The notes under the pieces were generated by a model. That model saw nothing but the letters and a program-made list of their open reading frames with translations. It was not told the origin of the DNA and did no database searches. This document shows positions 43,466 through 51,534 of a stretch of 64,000 nucleotides of DNA, one piece after another (the first letter of the stretch is position 1; each line of letters opens with the position of its first letter). Source of the stretch: CAVVJA01 sp963809815 (lineage in GTDB: Bacteria > Actinomycetota > Actinomycetes > Mycobacteriales > Jatrophihabitantaceae); the NCBI GenBank assembly GCA_963809815.1, contig CAWELM010000014.1, positions 1 to 64,000 of the forward strand, in the 5' to 3' direction. The translations under genes and the position numbers were made by a program.

Positions 43466-44922
43466 AGCTGAACGCAGACGTTGGTGGGCTCGGTGTAGAA
43501 CTCGAGCGAGTAATCCCCACCCTCGCGCCCGATTCCGGATAGTCCCACGCCGCCGAACGGCGAACGCAGATCCCGCAGGAACCAGGTGTTGACCCAGGAG
43601 ATGCCGACGCGCATCTGCTGCGCAACCCGGTGGCCGCGCGACAGGTCGGTGGTCCATACCGAGGATGCGAGGCCGTAGTCCGTGTCGTTGGCCAGGGCAA
43701 CAGCTTCGTCCTCGGTGTCGAAGGGCACGAGCGCGGCCGCCGGCCCGAAGATCTCCTCGCGGAGCGGTCGATCGGCGTTTGTCAGCCCGGTCCACAGCGT
43801 TGGCTCGATCCACCAACCGCGGTCGAGCTCGGCGCCCATCGCTGGAATCCCGCCGCCCACCAGGATCTTGGCGCCGATTTCCTCAGCCAGCCCATAAAAG
43901 AACAGAACTTTCTCGCGATGTTCGGCTGAGATCAACGGACCTGTGGTGGTCGCCGGATCTGAAGGACGGCCGAGGCGGAGGTCGCGGGCGCGCTGAGCCA
44001 ACCCGTCGGCGATCTCGTCGAAGATTGGTCGCTGCACATAAAGCCGCTCCGTGCACAGACACACCTGGCCGGTGTTGGCGAAAACCGACCGAGTGAGACC
44101 GTCGAGCGTCAGGTCCAGGTCGGCGTCGGCGAAGACGATGGCCGCGTTCTTCCCACCGAGCTCGAACGAGACGGGTTTCACTCGCGGCGCCACGGCCGCC
44201 ATGATCCGAGAGCCGGTCGCCGAGGATCCGGTGAACGTCACCCCGTCGATGCCGGGATGGGACACGAGGAATTCGCCAGCGGAGTTAGGCCCGAACCCGT
44301 GGACAACGTTGTAGACGCCCGGCGGCACCCCTGCCTCGGCACAGACCTCCGCCAACAACGTCGCGGTGGATGGCGTCTCCTCGCTCGGCTTGACGACAAC
44401 CGTGTTGCCGCACGCCAGGGCCGGCGCCACCTTCCAGGTGAGCAGCAGGAGCGGGAGATTCCACGGCACGACCACCGCAACGACGCCAAGCGGCTTGCGG
44501 ACCGCGTAGTTCAGGGCACGTCGGCCGTCCGGCAGCTCGGTCAGGAAGGACGGCAGGCCCGCTGCCGCGACGGTGTCGGCGAACACCCGGAAGTTGGCGA
44601 CGGCCCGGGCGACGTCGAGCTCACGGGCCTGCTGCTGCGGTTTGCCGGTATCGGTTGATTCGGCGACGACGAACTCTTCGAACCGGTCCTCGATCCGCTC
44701 CGCAATCCGCCGCAGCAAAGCGGCCCGCTGCGCCACCGACGTTCGGGCCCAGGGCCCGTCCAGTGCCTGGCGGGCGGCGCTCACCGCGCGGTCGACGAGC
44801 CCCCGGTCGGCCTCGTCCACGGTGGCGCTGGGACGGCCGTCGACGGGATCGATCTTCGTCCACGACGACCCGTCGATCGGCGCGGCGAACTCACCGGCCA
44901 CGAAGTTTCGTATCGCGCGCAC
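43462..44922 (-). CDS. 2-aminomuconate semialdehyde dehydrogenase
   Basis: 486 aa aldehyde dehydrogenase. VVVPWNLPLLLLTWKVAPAL binds NAD, GVTFTGSSATGSRIM is the dinucleotide turn, SFELGGKNAAIVFADADLD holds the general base Glu, and FANTGQVCLCTERLYVQ the catalytic Cys. Context assigns it to oxidation of 2-aminomuconate semialdehyde to 2-aminomuconate. GTG at 44922 is preferred, with GGAG about 5 bases and GGAGAGG about 11 bases upstream. It is the first gene of the operon, whose leader carries a long inverted repeat. Confidence 0.92.
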   Translation of the reverse strand: MRAIRNFVAGEFAAPIDGSSWTKIDPVDGRPSATVDEADRGLVDRAVSAARQALDGPWARTSVAQRAALLRRIAERIEDRFEEFVVAESTDTGKPQQQARELDVARAVANFRVFADTVAAAGLPSFLTELPDGRRALNYAVRKPLGVVAVVVPWNLPLLLLTWKVAPALACGNTVVVKPSEETPSTATLLAEVCAEAGVPPGVYNVVHGFGPNSAGEFLVSHPGIDGVTFTGSSATGSRIMAAVAPRVKPVSFELGGKNAAIVFADADLDLTLDGLTRSVFANTGQVCLCTERLYVQRPIFDEIADGLAQRARDLRLGRPSDPATTTGPLISAEHREKVLFFYGLAEEIGAKILVGGGIPAMGAELDRGWWIEPTLWTGLTNADRPLREEIFGPAAALVPFDTEDEAVALANDTDYGLASSVWTTDLSRGHRVAQQMRVGISWVNTWFLRDLRSPFGGVGLSGIGREGGDYSLEFYTEPTNVCVQL

Positions 44923-45035
44923 ATCTCCGCCTCTCCGTGGGCGGCGCACGTGCGGCTGTCGAACGCACTCGTGCTCGCCGCCGATCAGGCGAGCATATGC
45001 CGGTCTACTCGGTCAGGCGCCGATCACGGGTTCCT

Positions 45036-45084
45036 GATGATCTTGGACTTGTGGTCAAATGGGCCAGACAGGTCCAAGATCATC
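45036..45084. promoter_or_regulatory. 16-bp-arm inverted repeat between divergent genes
   Basis: GATGATCTTGGACTTG (45036-45051) pairs with CAGGTCCAAGATCATC (45069-45084), 15 of 16 positions, around a 17-base centre that itself contains TGGTCAAATGGGCCA. It lies 114 bases ahead of the kynurenine operon start and 45 bases ahead of the plus-strand coiled-coil gene. No T run follows, so an operator or cruciform-forming regulatory site is likelier than a terminator. No regulator gene is in the cluster. Confidence 0.6.
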
Positions 45085-45128
45085 GACGGGACACTAGCGG
45101 CTCCGACACATCCGGACGGGGTGGCGAA

Positions 45129-45785
45129 ATGGCAGTACCGATTCCGCGACCGGGGCACGTGGTGTCGGTCGTCCGTCAGGGCTTCCAGGCGATCGAATGG
45201 ACGATCATGCTCGTGCCGCGCATTGTCGCGCTCGTTGACGAGATCGAGATAATCGCGGCCCGGGTAAGCACGGTCCTGAACCAGATCGAACTGACCGAGC
45301 GACGGATCGGCTCAGTGGTCGCCAGCATCGAGCAGACGCAAGAGCGCGTGGTTGCAGTAGTGAGCCGGGTCAGCCAGACGGTGACAGGGATTGACGTGAT
45401 CGTTGCCGAAGCAGCGATCCTCACCAGGCGCGCCGGACCGTTGCTCGACGCTTACCAGCAGCCGCTCGAGAAGCTCGAGCCGATCGTGGCGCGGCTCTCG
45501 GAAACCACAAGCTTGGCCGAGGTAGACGCGATGGTCGAACTGATCGATACGTTGCCGGACGTTGCCCACAAGCTCGACCGTGACATCCTCCCGGTTCTCG
45601 ACACGCTCGGCACGGTTGCCCCCGATCTCCGCGACCTGCTGGACGCCTCCAGGCAGCTGAACGTGATGCTCAGTGCCATTCCGGGCCTCGGGCGGATCAG
45701 GAAGCAGCTCGAGGAGCAGCAGGAGCGGGAGAATGAATACCGGGCCGGCGAGGAGCCGCCGAGCGCACCGGATCGGGCCGGCTGA
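45129..45785 (+). CDS. coiled-coil protein, unknown function
   Basis: 218 aa. RQGFQAIEWTIMLVPRIVAL could be a weak membrane-contacting segment, followed by a long run of heptads from about residue 30 to 190 (VSTVLNQIELTERRIGSVVA, SIEQTQERVVAVVSRVSQTV, LPDVAHKLDRDILPVLDTLG). This resembles small actinobacterial proteins related to phasin-like or DUF-type helical bundles. The function is not known. ATG at 45129. Divergent from the kynurenine operon and upstream of the phosphoribosyltransferase gene (93 bases). Confidence 0.72.
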   Translation: MAVPIPRPGHVVSVVRQGFQAIEWTIMLVPRIVALVDEIEIIAARVSTVLNQIELTERRIGSVVASIEQTQERVVAVVSRVSQTVTGIDVIVAEAAILTRRAGPLLDAYQQPLEKLEPIVARLSETTSLAEVDAMVELIDTLPDVAHKLDRDILPVLDTLGTVAPDLRDLLDASRQLNVMLSAIPGLGRIRKQLEEQQERENEYRAGEEPPSAPDRAG

Positions 45786-45878
45786 CAACACCCATCAACG
45801 CCGCCGCGAATGGCCGGCGTGGCGAGAAATTTGGCCCATCCGCGGCGATACCAGCAAAAACGGGGCTAGCGTCAACAC

Positions 45879-46550
45879 ATGGCGGTCTTCGCCGATCGGG
45901 ACGACGCGGGCCACGCGCTCATCGCCCCCCTGTGTCAGCTGCTCGCCAACGCCGACCTCGCCGCCGAGCGTCCGGTCTTGCTTCCACTCCCGCGCGGGGG
46001 CGTCCCGGTCGCGGCGCGCATCGCGGACGAGCTGCAGCTGCCGATGTATGCGCTGCCGGTCCGCAAGGTTGGCGTTCCGAGCCACGCCGAGCTCGCGATG
46101 GGGGCACTGGCCGGCCTCGGTGACACCACCGAGGTCATGCGGCACCATGCCGTCATCGAGGCGTGCCGCGTGCCGCCCGCAGCCGTCGAGTCCGCCATCG
46201 CCAGCGAGTCCGACGCCTTACGCCTGCTGCTCTACCGGTACTACGGGGACGGGCCGGCACCGGACCTCAGTGGCCGGTTCGCGATCATCGTCGACGACGG
46301 GCTCGCCACCGGCGCCACGATGACGGCGGCCGTGCGCCTGACCAAGCGAGTAGGCGCCCGACGCGTCGCCGTTGCCGTTCCGGTCGGATCGGCCAGCGCC
46401 AGGCGGCGACTCGCCGAAGAAGCAGACGATGTCCTATGCCTCCGTGAGCCGGTGCCGTTCAGCGCGGTGAGCGTGGGATACCGGCGGTTCGGGCCGCCGT
46501 CCGACCAATCCGTACTCGACGCACTGCGCCGGCATGCCGAGCCGGCCTGA
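45879..46550 (+). CDS. phosphoribosyltransferase family protein
   Basis: 223 aa. LLPLPRGGVPVAARIADELQ, LPMYALPVRKVGVPSHAELA and the PRPP motif AIIVDDGLATGATMTAAVRL place it with the PRTase proteins found near dienelactone hydrolase-like or erythromycin-esterase genes. Residues of a specific base cannot be assigned. ATG at 45879; no strong Shine-Dalgarno. Convergent with the tryptophan dioxygenase gene with only 4 bases between stops. Confidence 0.85.
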   Translation: MAVFADRDDAGHALIAPLCQLLANADLAAERPVLLPLPRGGVPVAARIADELQLPMYALPVRKVGVPSHAELAMGALAGLGDTTEVMRHHAVIEACRVPPAAVESAIASESDALRLLLYRYYGDGPAPDLSGRFAIIVDDGLATGATMTAAVRLTKRVGARRVAVAVPVGSASARRRLAEEADDVLCLREPVPFSAVSVGYRRFGPPSDQSVLDALRRHAEPA

Positions 46551-46554
46551 GCGG

Positions 46555-47406
46555 TTAGCCGATTCGGGTGCGAACGTCGAGCAGTTCCGGGAAGAAGGTG
46601 AGGTCGAGCGCCGCGCGGAGGAAGCCAACCCCTGACGAGCCGCCCGTACCCCGCTTGTAGCCGATCAAGCGCTCGACCGTCTTCATGTGCCGGAATCGCC
46701 AGAGCTGGAAGCTCTCCTCGACATCGACGAGCTCCTCGCAGAGTTCGTATGCCGCCCATTGAGTGGCCGGCTCAGCGTAGATTGTCTCTATCACAGAGAC
46801 TAATTCCTCGCTGTGCTGGTGCGGGAGCGACCAATCCCGATCGATGCTCGACGCCGGAACCGGGTATCCATGCCGGGCGAGATAGCGCAGGAATTCGTCA
46901 TAGAGACTGGGCGCCTCCAGCACGGCTCGGAGCTCGGCTTGGCCGGCCGGGTCGTGATCGAACACGGCGAGCATCTCGGCGTTCTTGTTACCCAGCAGGA
47001 ATTCGACGAGCCGATACTGCAGTGACTGAAAGCCAGAGGCGTGGCCGAGCACTCCCCGGAACTCGGCATACTCGCTTGGCGTGAGTGTCGCCAACACCGC
47101 CCATTGCTCGAACAGCTGCCGCTGGATCTGTTTGACCCGGGCCAACGCCTTGAGCACCGGTCCGGTTTCGTCGGCAGCCAGATGCGATAAGGCCCAGTGG
47201 AGCTCGTGGACCACTAGTTTCAGCCAGAGCTCGGACGTCTGGTGCTGGATGATGAACAACAGCTCGTCATGATGCTCAGGCCGGCTCAACGGTCGCTGCG
47301 CGGACAGCAGCACGTCCAGCTGGAGGTACTCGGAGTAGGTCAGCTCACCACGCAGATCCGTTCGGACTCCTGGCTCGATGCGCCGACGATTGGGGGACTC
47401 GTCCAC
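46555..47406 (-). CDS. kynA: tryptophan 2,3-dioxygenase
   Basis: 283 aa helical heme enzyme. LTYSEYLQLDVLLSAQ, ELLFIIQHQTSELWLKLVVH (with the distal His), FQLWRFRHMKTVERLIG (proximal His) and GYKRGTGGSSGVGFLRAAL are diagnostic. It oxidises L-tryptophan to N-formylkynurenine. I choose GTG at 47406, 10 bases after the marP stop with AGGGTGG about 6 bases upstream; a GTG at 47433 inside marP would add 9 residues. It is thus the last gene of the nth-NUDIX-cupredoxin-marP run and is not part of the other kynurenine operon 1.6 kb away. Confidence 0.95.
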   Translation of the reverse strand: MDESPNRRRIEPGVRTDLRGELTYSEYLQLDVLLSAQRPLSRPEHHDELLFIIQHQTSELWLKLVVHELHWALSHLAADETGPVLKALARVKQIQRQLFEQWAVLATLTPSEYAEFRGVLGHASGFQSLQYRLVEFLLGNKNAEMLAVFDHDPAGQAELRAVLEAPSLYDEFLRYLARHGYPVPASSIDRDWSLPHQHSEELVSVIETIYAEPATQWAAYELCEELVDVEESFQLWRFRHMKTVERLIGYKRGTGGSSGVGFLRAALDLTFFPELLDVRTRIG

Positions 47407-47416
47407 GGCGGCCACC

Positions 47417-48598
47417 CTACGGAGTACAGGCACTGGTAGAGACCGGCGCCGTGCCGGTTCGGCCAGCGGCGGCGTCGGCTGCTACTTCCGCGTTCGTCAG
47501 CACGAAGCCGGTATCGGGGGAATCTCGCGCGGTGGCGAAAACGATGCCCAGTACCCGGCCCTTGGTGTCGATCAGTGGGCCGCCGGAGTTGCCGCTGCGA
47601 ACCAGAGAACGGATCGCGTAAACCTCGCGCTGCACGGTCTGGGAGCCGTAGATGTCCTGGCCGATGATGCTGTTGCGGCTGCGGATGCGTGCCGTCTCGG
47701 CGTCGAAGCCGCGGTCCTCCGGATAGCCGAGGACCACTGCGTCCGCGTTGGTAACCGCCGGCTTGGGCGCGAACGGGAGCGGCGGCGCCGAAAGACCCGG
47801 TACGAAAAGCACGGCCACGTCTCGACGCGGGTCGAATAGCACGACGTGCGCGGTCAGCGGATGCGTACCTGCCTCGAGCTGGACGGACTCCGTGCCCGCG
47901 ACGACGTGCGCGTTGGTGAGCACATGCTCGGGCGCGTACACGAAACCGGTGCCCTCGATGCCGCGATCGCACGACGGCGCGTCGCCCCGGATCTTGTAGA
48001 CGGACCCCCGCGCGCCGGCGACCGCCGGGCTATTCGCCAAGGCGGTGTTGGGCGGCGGGACATCGACGATGCGGGTTGAATGGAGGTCGCCAAGTACTGG
48101 TGGGAATCCACTGCGATCGACGAATTCCCGAAGCGACGAGTAGACGTTGCGTACGGAATTCGGCATCACGCCGTCGATCTCGCGCACGATCGTCGACTGG
48201 TCGACCGCCCGAACCAGACTCGGGTACGGCGAGGACGCAAGCGGGACGGCCACCATCCACGCCACGAGCAGGACGGACAGCACGCCTAGCAGGGCGCCGA
48301 TCCCGGCGTCGATCGATCTCATCGGACGCCACGTGATCCGCGACCGCAGCCACCAGCCAAGGCGGCCCAGCGCGACTTGGAGCAAGATCGCGCACAGCAG
48401 CACGCAAGCGACCGCGACTCCTACTTGCGCCCGGCCGCTGGCCAGATGCGAGCTCACGGGTTGGGCGATCTGGGCGCCGATCAGCGCGCCGCCGAAGAAA
48501 CCGACCAGAGAGAACGCGCCTACGACCGCGCCGTTGCGAAATCCCGAAACTGCGTACAGTACCGCCACGGCAACGATGATCCAGTCGACGATCGTCAT
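47417..48598 (-). CDS. marP: MarP-like membrane serine protease
   Basis: 393 aa. Four N-terminal CvpA-like membrane helices (IIVAVAVLYAVSGFRNGAVV to LGVLSVLLVAWMVAVPLASS) precede an extracytoplasmic trypsin-like domain. Its triad is His in VLTNAHVVAGTE, Asp in FDPRRDVAVLFV and Ser in VRSGNSGGPLID. Two Cys (PSCDRGIEG and the C-terminal STSACTP) may form the disulfide known in Rv3671c. In M. tuberculosis this protease is needed for acid and oxidative stress resistance. ATG at 48598, 7 bases after the cupredoxin stop. Confidence 0.94.
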   Translation of the reverse strand: MTIVDWIIVAVAVLYAVSGFRNGAVVGAFSLVGFFGGALIGAQIAQPVSSHLASGRAQVGVAVACVLLCAILLQVALGRLGWWLRSRITWRPMRSIDAGIGALLGVLSVLLVAWMVAVPLASSPYPSLVRAVDQSTIVREIDGVMPNSVRNVYSSLREFVDRSGFPPVLGDLHSTRIVDVPPPNTALANSPAVAGARGSVYKIRGDAPSCDRGIEGTGFVYAPEHVLTNAHVVAGTESVQLEAGTHPLTAHVVLFDPRRDVAVLFVPGLSAPPLPFAPKPAVTNADAVVLGYPEDRGFDAETARIRSRNSIIGQDIYGSQTVQREVYAIRSLVRSGNSGGPLIDTKGRVLGIVFATARDSPDTGFVLTNAEVAADAAAGRTGTAPVSTSACTP

Positions 48599-48605
48599 GG
48601 CGGCA

Positions 48606-49034
48606 TCAGTTCGGCAGCACGACGAGCGTGCCGGTCTGGCCCAGCGCTTGGTGGATTGTGCAGACGAATTCGTATCGTCCGGGCGAGGGAGTGGTGAACG
48701 TGCTCGAGACGGTCTGGCCGTGCGCTACGAGGGGAACTCGATCGCTGGGGAAGCCGACGACCTGTAGATCGTGCGGAGCTCCCGTTCCCTTGTGTTCCAA
48801 CGTGACGGTCACCGTCCCTGGGTGAACGGTGACGGTCGACGGCTCGAACCGGTATCGGTCATCAACGACGATGGTGACGCTCTGCTTACCGTTGACGACC
48901 GATGCTGTCTCCGATCCGGTATTGGGCCGGCGCTGGATCGCGTTCTTGGTGTTCGAACAGGACATCAGCGTCATGACGACGCCGACGAGGGCAGCGGCGG
49001 CCACGACATGATCTCGGCCCGACCTCGAGGTCAC
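48606..49034 (-). CDS. cupredoxin-like lipoprotein
   Basis: 142 aa. The lipobox LMSC ends a signal peptide of about 29 residues (AAALVGVVMTLMSC). The mature part is a plastocyanin/azurin-like fold: YRFEPSTVTVHPGTVTVTLE, APHDLQVVGFPSDRV (His ligand), and YEFVCTIHQALGQTGTLVVL (Cys and His ligands). The usual axial Met of CTIHxxMGM is Gln here. It would sit on the outer face of the membrane and handle electrons or copper. GTG at 49034 overlaps the NUDIX stop (GTGA). Confidence 0.85.
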   Translation of the reverse strand: MTSRSGRDHVVAAAALVGVVMTLMSCSNTKNAIQRRPNTGSETASVVNGKQSVTIVVDDRYRFEPSTVTVHPGTVTVTLEHKGTGAPHDLQVVGFPSDRVPLVAHGQTVSSTFTTPSPGRYEFVCTIHQALGQTGTLVVLPN

Positions 49035-49702
49035 GGTTCGACGGTACCCAGCGTTTCTGAAGGCGTCGGGATTGGGCGCAGCGCCCCGCGATCCCAGTCG
49101 CGTGCCCAGCCGCCCAGCTGTAACAACCCGTCTATCAGTGCCGCGGTGAACCCCCAAACGAACAGTCCACCGGCTGCGAAGGCCGGCCCGACGAACCCGG
49201 ACGGGTGCACCACCTGGAACCGATTCGCCGGTTCTGCGAGCTCCGCAACCGGGACAATCGCCACCCCGGCAACCTCGGCGGCGTCGACCACCCGAACCGG
49301 ATGCGGCCGCGCCCACCAGGCCAGCACCGGATGGACGATGAAACCCGACGGAGGTAAGAACAGCGAAGGCAGGGTGGTCGCGACCACGACCGTGGCCGGA
49401 TCCAAGCCCACCTCCTCATTCGCTTCACGCAAGGCGGTAGCTCCGGGGTCGACATCGCCGGGATCGACGGCGCCGCCTGGAAATGCCACCTGGCCGGCAT
49501 GCGTACGCAAGCTGAGGGCCCGCTCGATGAGCAGCAAACCTGGACCGGCCCCCGTATCGGACATTGCCATGAGCACCGCCGATTCCCGGCTGCCTCCGGC
49601 CGGGGAGGGGAATCGGGCGAAGTCCCATCGATCCACCGCTCGAGCCGCGCGGACAAGCGGCCTGAGCCACTCGGGCCAGGACTCGTCGGACCGACCAGGC
49701 AT
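49031..49702 (-). CDS. NUDIX hydrolase, CoA pyrophosphatase type
   Basis: 223 aa. HAGQVAFPGGAVDPGD and ALREANEEVGLD give the Nudix box (the usual first Glu is replaced), and LPPSGFIVHPVLAWW the UPF0035-like CoA-pyrophosphatase tail. It corresponds to Rv3672c beside marP. ATG at 49702 shares one base with the nth stop (TGATG), giving tight coupling. Confidence 0.88.
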   Translation of the reverse strand: MPGRSDESWPEWLRPLVRAARAVDRWDFARFPSPAGGSRESAVLMAMSDTGAGPGLLLIERALSLRTHAGQVAFPGGAVDPGDVDPGATALREANEEVGLDPATVVVATTLPSLFLPPSGFIVHPVLAWWARPHPVRVVDAAEVAGVAIVPVAELAEPANRFQVVHPSGFVGPAFAAGGLFVWGFTAALIDGLLQLGGWARDWDRGALRPIPTPSETLGTVEP

Positions 49703-50421
49703 CACAGGGTCTCGGCAACCTGCGCAGACGTCTTCACCAGCGCCGCAGCGATCGTGGGATCGGTCGGGCCCTCGCCGTAGGAGGGGCACCACCGGGCGAG
49801 GGAGCACGCGCCGCAGGCCGGTTTGCGGGCATGGCAGACGCGGCGCCCGTGCCAGATGACCCGGTGGGACAGAATCGTCCACTCTTTTCGCGGAATGAGC
49901 AGGCCGACGGCGGTTTCGACCTTCACCGGATCCGTCTCGCGTGTCCATTGCCAGCGGCGGCTTAGCCGGCCGAAGTGCGTGTCGACCGTGATGCCGGGGA
50001 TGCCGAAGGCGTTCCCGAGTACCACGTTGGCGGTTTTTCGGCCGAATCCGGGCAGACTGACGAGGTCGGCCATCCGGTTGGGCACCTGACCGTCGAATCG
50101 CTCGACTAAGGCCTGACCCAACTTGATCAGCGACGTCGTCTTGTTTCGGAAGAACCCGGTTGACCGGATGAGCTCTTCCAGCTCGGCCCGGTCGGCTCCC
50201 GCGTAGGCGGCCGCGTCGGGATAGCGCCGGAACACCTTCGGCGTGACCTCGTTGACTCGTTTGTCCGTGCACTGGGCGGACAGAATCGTCGCCACCGATA
50301 GCTCGAGTGGCGTGGTGAAGTTCAGCTCGATGTGCGCGTCCGGATAGAGCTGCGCGAGCTCGCGGTTCATGCGTCGGGCGCGTCGAGTGAGGGCAAGGTG
50401 GCTCTCGGGCTGGGCAATCAT
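49702..50421 (-). CDS. nth: endonuclease III
   Basis: 239 aa. LSAQCTDKRVNEVTPKVF, the helix-hairpin-helix LVSLPGFGRKTANVVLG with catalytic Lys, TVDTHFGRLSRR with catalytic Asp, and the 4Fe-4S Cys set CHARKPACGACSLARWC are complete. It is a glycosylase/AP lyase for oxidised pyrimidines. ATG at 50421 is used; the frame is open 10 codons further. It heads the nth-marP-kynA run. Confidence 0.95.
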   Translation of the reverse strand: MIAQPESHLALTRRARRMNRELAQLYPDAHIELNFTTPLELSVATILSAQCTDKRVNEVTPKVFRRYPDAAAYAGADRAELEELIRSTGFFRNKTTSLIKLGQALVERFDGQVPNRMADLVSLPGFGRKTANVVLGNAFGIPGITVDTHFGRLSRRWQWTRETDPVKVETAVGLLIPRKEWTILSHRVIWHGRRVCHARKPACGACSLARWCPSYGEGPTDPTIAAALVKTSAQVAETL

Positions 50422-50516
50422 CGCGGGGCCCAGCCTACGTATCCGCTGCACGACTTTGCCGGGTGCACCGTTTCGTGTCAGCTGCTGGACTCCAAACGTG
50501 ACTAGGCTGGGAAATC

Positions 50517-50753
50517 ATGGCTGGACTGCTCGTGCTGCTGTTCCCCATTGTGCTGCTGGGATTCATGTTGTTTATGCAGCGAGTCGAGGAGCCGTTGAAC
50601 AAGATCGCCGTGGAACGTCAGATCGAGCAATTTCTCGATGACGCAAACTCCGACGAGCTCGACACACTGGTGCGGGAAGGCACCGACTCCGCGTTGCGCC
50701 GGTTCCGCCATCGCCTGAGCCTCCGCCGGCTCCGGCCGAACGGTCGACGTTAG
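50517..50753 (+). CDS. small membrane protein (Rv3675-like)
   Basis: 78 aa. One N-terminal helix (LLVLLFPIVLLGFMLFMQRV) followed by a charged cytoplasmic part with EEPLNKIAVERQIEQFLDDA. This is the small membrane protein that lies between nth and crp in actinobacteria. Function unknown. ATG at 50517. It precedes crp by 106 bases. Confidence 0.82.
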   Translation: MAGLLVLLFPIVLLGFMLFMQRVEEPLNKIAVERQIEQFLDDANSDELDTLVREGTDSALRRFRHRLSLRRLRPNGRR

Positions 50754-50859
50754 CTGACGCGGGCGATCTAGCCCGTGGGGACCGCTTGGGTCGTAGAATC
50801 CGCTCGACTTGTGATCACGCTCCAGCGCGCACAGGCGCCCACGGGCGAGAGGAGCTGAC

Positions 50860-51534
50860 GTGGACGAGGTGCTCCGCAAGGCAGGCTTGTTCCAGGGCGT
50901 AGATCCGGAAGACGCCGAGGCGCTGGCCGAGCAGTTCGAGATCTTCGAGGCACCCCGGGGCACGATCCTGTTCCACGAAGGCGAGCCAGGCGACAGCCTG
51001 TACATCGTGCTCGGGGGGAAGGTCAAGTTAGGCCGACGGTCGTCCGACGGCCGGGAGAATCTGGTCGCGATCATGGGGCCGGCCGATCAGTTCGGCGAGC
51101 TGTCGATCTTCGACCCGGGTCCGCGCACCGCGACCGCCACTGTGGTCACGGACGCCCGGTTGGCCCGGTTGCCGAAACCGGCGTTGCAGAAGTGGGTGCA
51201 AGAACGACCGCAGATCGCCATGCAGCTGCTGCGGGTCGTCGCTCGCCGACTGCGCCGGACGAACACCATGCTCGCGGACCTGATCTTCGTCGACGTGCCG
51301 GGGCGAGTGGCCAAACAGCTGCTCCAGCTGGCGCAACGGTTCGGCTCGGTTGATGGCGGCCAGTTGCGAGTCACCCACGACCTCACCCAGGAGGAGCTGG
51401 CGCAACTGGTCGGGGCGTCTCGCGAGACAGTGAACAAGGCCTTGGCCGACTTCGCTCAGCGTGGCTGGCTGCGACTCGAGGGCAAGAGTGTCGTCATTCT
51501 GGACCGCGAACGGTTGAGCCGCCGAGCTCGCTGA
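50860..51534 (+). CDS. crp: Crp/GlxR-type cAMP receptor regulator
   Basis: 224 aa. Cyclic-nucleotide domain with GDSLYIVLGGKVKLGRRSSD, the phosphate-binding cassette FGELSIFDPGPRTATATVV, a dimer helix, then the HTH RVTHDLTQEELAQLVGASRE and TVNKALADFAQRGWLRLEGK. It matches Rv3676/GlxR, a global regulator of carbon and energy genes. GTG at 50860 follows GAGGAG by 6 bases. Its 3' end overlaps the convergent MBL-fold gene by 41 bases. Confidence 0.95.
   Translation: MDEVLRKAGLFQGVDPEDAEALAEQFEIFEAPRGTILFHEGEPGDSLYIVLGGKVKLGRRSSDGRENLVAIMGPADQFGELSIFDPGPRTATATVVTDARLARLPKPALQKWVQERPQIAMQLLRVVARRLRRTNTMLADLIFVDVPGRVAKQLLQLAQRFGSVDGGQLRVTHDLTQEELAQLVGASRETVNKALADFAQRGWLRLEGKSVVILDRERLSRRAR

Noticed and set aside
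45036..45084. Rho-independent terminator
   Set aside because: No T run on either strand and the site lies between divergent starts, so termination is not expected.
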